A stretch of DNA of 8,127 bases, taken from positions 1 through 8,127 of the forward strand of contig DATKPK010000215.1 of the NCBI GenBank assembly GCA_035524095.1, read 5' to 3'. Positions 6,404-8,127 of this stretch are shown piece after piece (the first letter of the stretch is position 1; each line of letters starts with the position of its first letter). The DNA comes from DATJUF01 sp035524095 (GTDB taxonomy: Bacteria; Desulfobacterota; Binatia; Binatales; Binataceae). A model generated the notes under the pieces. That model was given only the letters and a program-made list of their open reading frames with translations, was not told the origin of the DNA and searched no databases. Made by a program: the position numbers and the translations under genes.

Positions 6404-6490
6404 TTAACCCGGCCACTTGGGTTAAGAACCTCGTGGCCATCAGAAACCAAGCCGGACTAGCTGCTGGATCGAGCGGAGGCTTGAAGCCTC
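6404..6490 (+). other. Structured 3' region of the small transcript, with competing hairpins
   Basis: Fold A: TTAACCC (6404-6410) pairs perfectly with GGGTTAA (6419-6425) around an 8-base loop. Fold B: GGCCAC (6411-6416) pairs with GTGGCC (6433-6438), with GGTT (6420-6423) and AACC (6427-6430) closing an inner stem over AAG. The two folds share bases and exclude each other as simple hairpins. A third hairpin, GAGGCT (6476-6481) with AGCCTC (6485-6490), follows. It could be a 3' UTR or the body of a small RNA ending at the terminator. I recognise no known RNA family. Confidence 0.5.
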
Positions 6491-6503
6491 GTTCAACAGG
6501 AAG

Positions 6504-6530
6504 AGCCCCCTCCAGGAAGGGGGCTTTTTC
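6504..6530 (+). terminator. Rho-independent terminator of the small gene
   Basis: AGCCCCC (6504-6510), 8-base loop TCCAGGAA, GGGGGCT (6519-6525), then a run of T to 6529. A very GC-rich perfect stem with a T-tract is the standard intrinsic terminator form. It separates this unit from the hydrolase gene downstream. Confidence 0.92.
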
Positions 6531-6651
6531 TTGGCCGATGCGCGCTTTTATCCGGCTGCTCCCTCAAGCTGCTTTACGCCACCTTTAGCATTCGGCCAAA
6601 CTCGCCTGACGGGCCGCAGCAGGTGCCCTTGAGCTCGCGGCGGCCTTACGA

Positions 6652-7452
6652 ATGGAAATCTGCGCCGGGCGTTACAAACTCCAGTTTGAACATCCGCAAA
6701 CGGTCAAGTTCGCAGTACCTTTGCTGATGCTGGCCGGACTCTTCATGACGCCACGCCATCTCAGCATCCCTATCGGTTATTTCGCCTCTATCGGATGGGA
6801 GGTATATGCCGCGAATTATATTGATCTGGGCGATGGTTTGCCGGGCCTTCAGATGGATTGGGCGGCGACGCTTGCTACCGTTATCGATTCAATTGGTGCA
6901 GTTGACCGCGATCTAATCATCGTGGGCCATGGCGCGGGTGGCCTGCTGGCTCTCGCCCTTACCGACCATCCGCAAGTGCGAGCGGCCGTGGCGCTCGCTC
7001 CGATGGTTCCCGGCTGCGACACGCCAGTCCTCAAGCGAGCTTCACGGCTGTTCGGGTTATGGCGTCCGGCAGTGCTGAGTCCACCGCGCGGTCGCGCGCT
7101 CTTCGATTTGGTGGCCGACGCTGATGCCTTCCAACGTGACATGCTGATTCGCGACTGAGGCCCGTTAGTGGTTCGCTCGCCCGAGCGATCATCGCAGGCC
7201 AGCCCGTCCTTTCACATACGACATCGACGCGGCCGCGGCTAATTGTATGTGGCGACGTCGACCGGTTCGCGCCTATTACTCGGGTAAGTGCGATGGCAAA
7301 GGCGATAGGTGTGCTGTTCGTGACGATACCCGGCCGTGGTCATTGGCTTTTCAGCGGCCGAACTCTCGAACGCGTGGTTGCGGAAGTTCAGCGCTTTCTC
7401 GTCCGCAGTTTCGGGCGGCGATTTGCTGTTGCTCTACTGTGGCGAAGATTAA
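6652..7452 (+). pseudogene. Alpha/beta-hydrolase-fold protein broken by two frameshifts
   Basis: The first frame (6652-7158) gives 168 residues. It begins MEICAGRYKLQFEH, has LLMLAGLFMTPRHL where the oxyanion loop lies, and shows the nucleophile-elbow segment VGHGAGGLLAL (91-101). It stops at TGA after MLIRD. Restoring one C near 7154 continues it as LRPVSGSLARAIIAGQP, then RLIVCGDVDRFAPITRVSAM with the expected acid Asp, and GRGHWLFSGRTLERV with the expected catalytic His. A second shift in the GGG run at 7413-7415 restores GGDLLLLYCGED and TAA at 7450. The restored protein has about 266 residues, normal for the fold. The elbow has Gly93 where Ser is standard, so either this family has lost hydrolysis or it uses the fold differently. 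Both lesions are one-base homopolymer changes, so the break may be a sequence error. Start ATG 6652 is the only one in frame after TGA 6607. Confidence 0.85.
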
Positions 7453-7475
7453 ATCTCTGGTGTTACCCAAATTAG

Positions 7476-7652
7476 GGCACTAATATACTTGACTGGCCTA
7501 AATCCGAAGAATTATCGCCGTATGAGCGGTTCCGCGAGTTCGCGCGGCGGATCGTTACTGTGCCAAAGTCAGAGATCGATGAACAGCAGACCAAATATCA
7601 ACGGGAAAAGCGGCGCCGTGTCGTCGATATTGACGATGATAGCAGCTCTTGA
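7476..7652 (+). CDS. Short charged ORF without a normal start codon, before the DUF433-type gene
   Basis: The frame is open from 7476 to TGA at 7650-7652. It reads LDWPKSEELSPYERFREF from 7488 and then RIVTVPKSEIDEQQ, ending in a basic then acidic tail (KRRRVVDIDDDSSS). The pattern of charged helix residues, the phrase PYERF, and a VPKxEID segment look like those of small conserved bacterial proteins of about 55-60 residues, but I cannot name the family. No ATG, GTG or TTG is present at the expected start: ATA 7485-7487 stands where Met would fit, and TTG 7489 is out of frame by one base. The start has either mutated, been shifted by a one-base error, or is non-standard. The downstream gene is in the same frame 30 bases later, suggesting co-transcription. 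Confidence 0.5.
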   Translation, partial: GTNILDWPKSEELSPYERFREFARRIVTVPKSEIDEQQTKYQREKRRRVVDIDDDSSS

Positions 7653-7682
7653 CAAATTCTCTTTTTCCCCCAAAATCCGAGG

Positions 7683-8127
7683 ATGGCCAGCGTAATTCGA
7701 GCATTCAGCGCGTTTCACGTTTGCCGGTTGACTGGTCTTTCGCTTCGCCAGCTCTCGTATTGGGATAATACAGAGTTTTTCTCGCCATATTATGCGTTTG
7801 AGAATCGGCGTAGCCCGTTCAGCCGCGTGTACTCTTTTGAGGACTTGGTGGGCCTCCGGGTTATATCGATACTTCGGAACGAACGCAAAATCCCGCTTCA
7901 GACACTTCGCAGAGTTGCTGAAGAACTGAGTCATTACCATTCTCGACCCTGGTCGGGGTTGGTTCTGTACGTCGTCGGTAAAGCCGTATATTTCAAAGAA
8001 CCGGATTCCGACATCATTCGGAAGGTGGGCCATCCGCAAAGGGTTTTCCCGCTTGCCGTTGATGCAGTAACCACAGACATGCAAGTGAAGGCTGATGCGC
8101 TACGTGTTCGTCGAGTTGATCAGATTG
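7683..8127 (+). CDS. MerR-like HTH / DUF433-family protein, likely antitoxin-type regulator (partial, runs off right edge)
   Basis: The frame is open from ATG 7683 to the end of the window (148 codons), so the C-terminus is missing. Residues 1-65 form a MerR-like winged-helix start: FSAFHVCRLTGLSLRQLSYWD, with the hallmark R-Q-L-x-Y-W of MerR helix 2, then a wing region FSPYYAFENRRSPFSRVYSF and the helix EDLVGLRVISILRNERK. Next comes PLQTLRRVAEELSHYH and WSGLVLYVVGKAVYF. In relatives, as I recall them, a DUF433 domain follows and the next gene is often a DUF5615/PIN-like toxin, so this is plausibly the antitoxin and autoregulator of a toxin-antitoxin pair (inference; the partner would lie outside). 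The ribosome binding site is poor: AGG abuts the ATG. A 171-residue minus-strand frame over the same DNA (7569-8084) is a shadow. Confidence 0.85.
   Translation, partial: MASVIRAFSAFHVCRLTGLSLRQLSYWDNTEFFSPYYAFENRRSPFSRVYSFEDLVGLRVISILRNERKIPLQTLRRVAEELSHYHSRPWSGLVLYVVGKAVYFKEPDSDIIRKVGHPQRVFPLAVDAVTTDMQVKADALRVRRVDQI

Noticed and set aside
6146..6440. Two 79-residue hydrophobic frames on the minus strand
   Set aside because: They mirror the Lys-codon-rich small gene (AAG/AAA read as Leu/Phe) and have no start signals; the plus strand has promoter, ribosome binding site and terminator.
7569..8084. 171-residue open frame on the minus strand
   Set aside because: The plus strand over the same DNA encodes a clear MerR-like/DUF433 protein that is open to the window edge; the minus-strand translation has no recognisable domain.
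1..8127. CRISPR arrays, insertion sequences, rRNA or tRNA genes
   Set aside because: No spaced direct repeats, transposase-like frames with terminal inverted repeats, or RNA gene structures were seen by eye.

Overview
This window looks like chromosomal DNA from a GC-rich (roughly 55-60% by eye) bacterium. It carries an FtsB/DivIC-type division protein, two perfect chromosomal parS sites, sigma70-type promoters and a Shine-Dalgarno-led small gene. No gene fixes the phylum. The mix (acetyl-CoA hydrolase/transferase family enzyme, MerR-like/DUF433 protein, Lys/Ala-rich small protein, type ISP DNA methylase remnant) would suit an uncultured deltaproteobacterium-like or Binatota-like lineage, but that is a low-confidence guess.

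Left part (1-3843), accessory and decayed. The proline-rich tail of an unidentified protein enters from the left edge. A minus-strand gene for a HEPN-like protein follows, with the expected RNase motif apparently lost. Diverging from it is a long remnant of a type ISP restriction-modification DNA methylase. It can be followed from end to end by switching frames, and it is broken by two in-frame amber codons and four single-base frameshifts. Its 5' part also seems to be missing.

Centre (3844-5690). The intergenic region contains the most striking signal in the window: two perfect copies of the parS consensus TGTTTCACGTGAAACA. Each sits at the centre of a perfect 34-bp palindrome, and the centres are exactly 105 bp apart. 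They mark the site as a ParB-loading centromere, so the window is probably origin-proximal, although parA and parB are not present here. Downstream is an intact CoA-transferase gene with its own promoter-like sequence and hairpins in its leader. It converges on a minus-strand ftsB/divIC-like gene.

Right part (6042-8127). A compact, complete transcription unit encodes a 35-residue Lys/Ala-rich peptide: TTGAAT-17-TATAAT promoter, leader hairpin, AGGAGA ribosome binding site, structured 3' region and intrinsic terminator. After it come an alpha/beta-hydrolase-fold gene broken by two one-base frameshifts (with Gly where the nucleophile Ser is expected), a short charged ORF without a normal start codon, and the start of a MerR-like/DUF433-family gene that runs off the right edge and may be the antitoxin half of a toxin-antitoxin pair.

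Five of the six apparent frameshifts in the two broken genes are plainly one-base length changes in short homopolymers, and the sixth can be read that way. They may therefore be assembly or sequencing errors. The two amber codons in the methylase cannot be explained like that and favour real decay of that gene.
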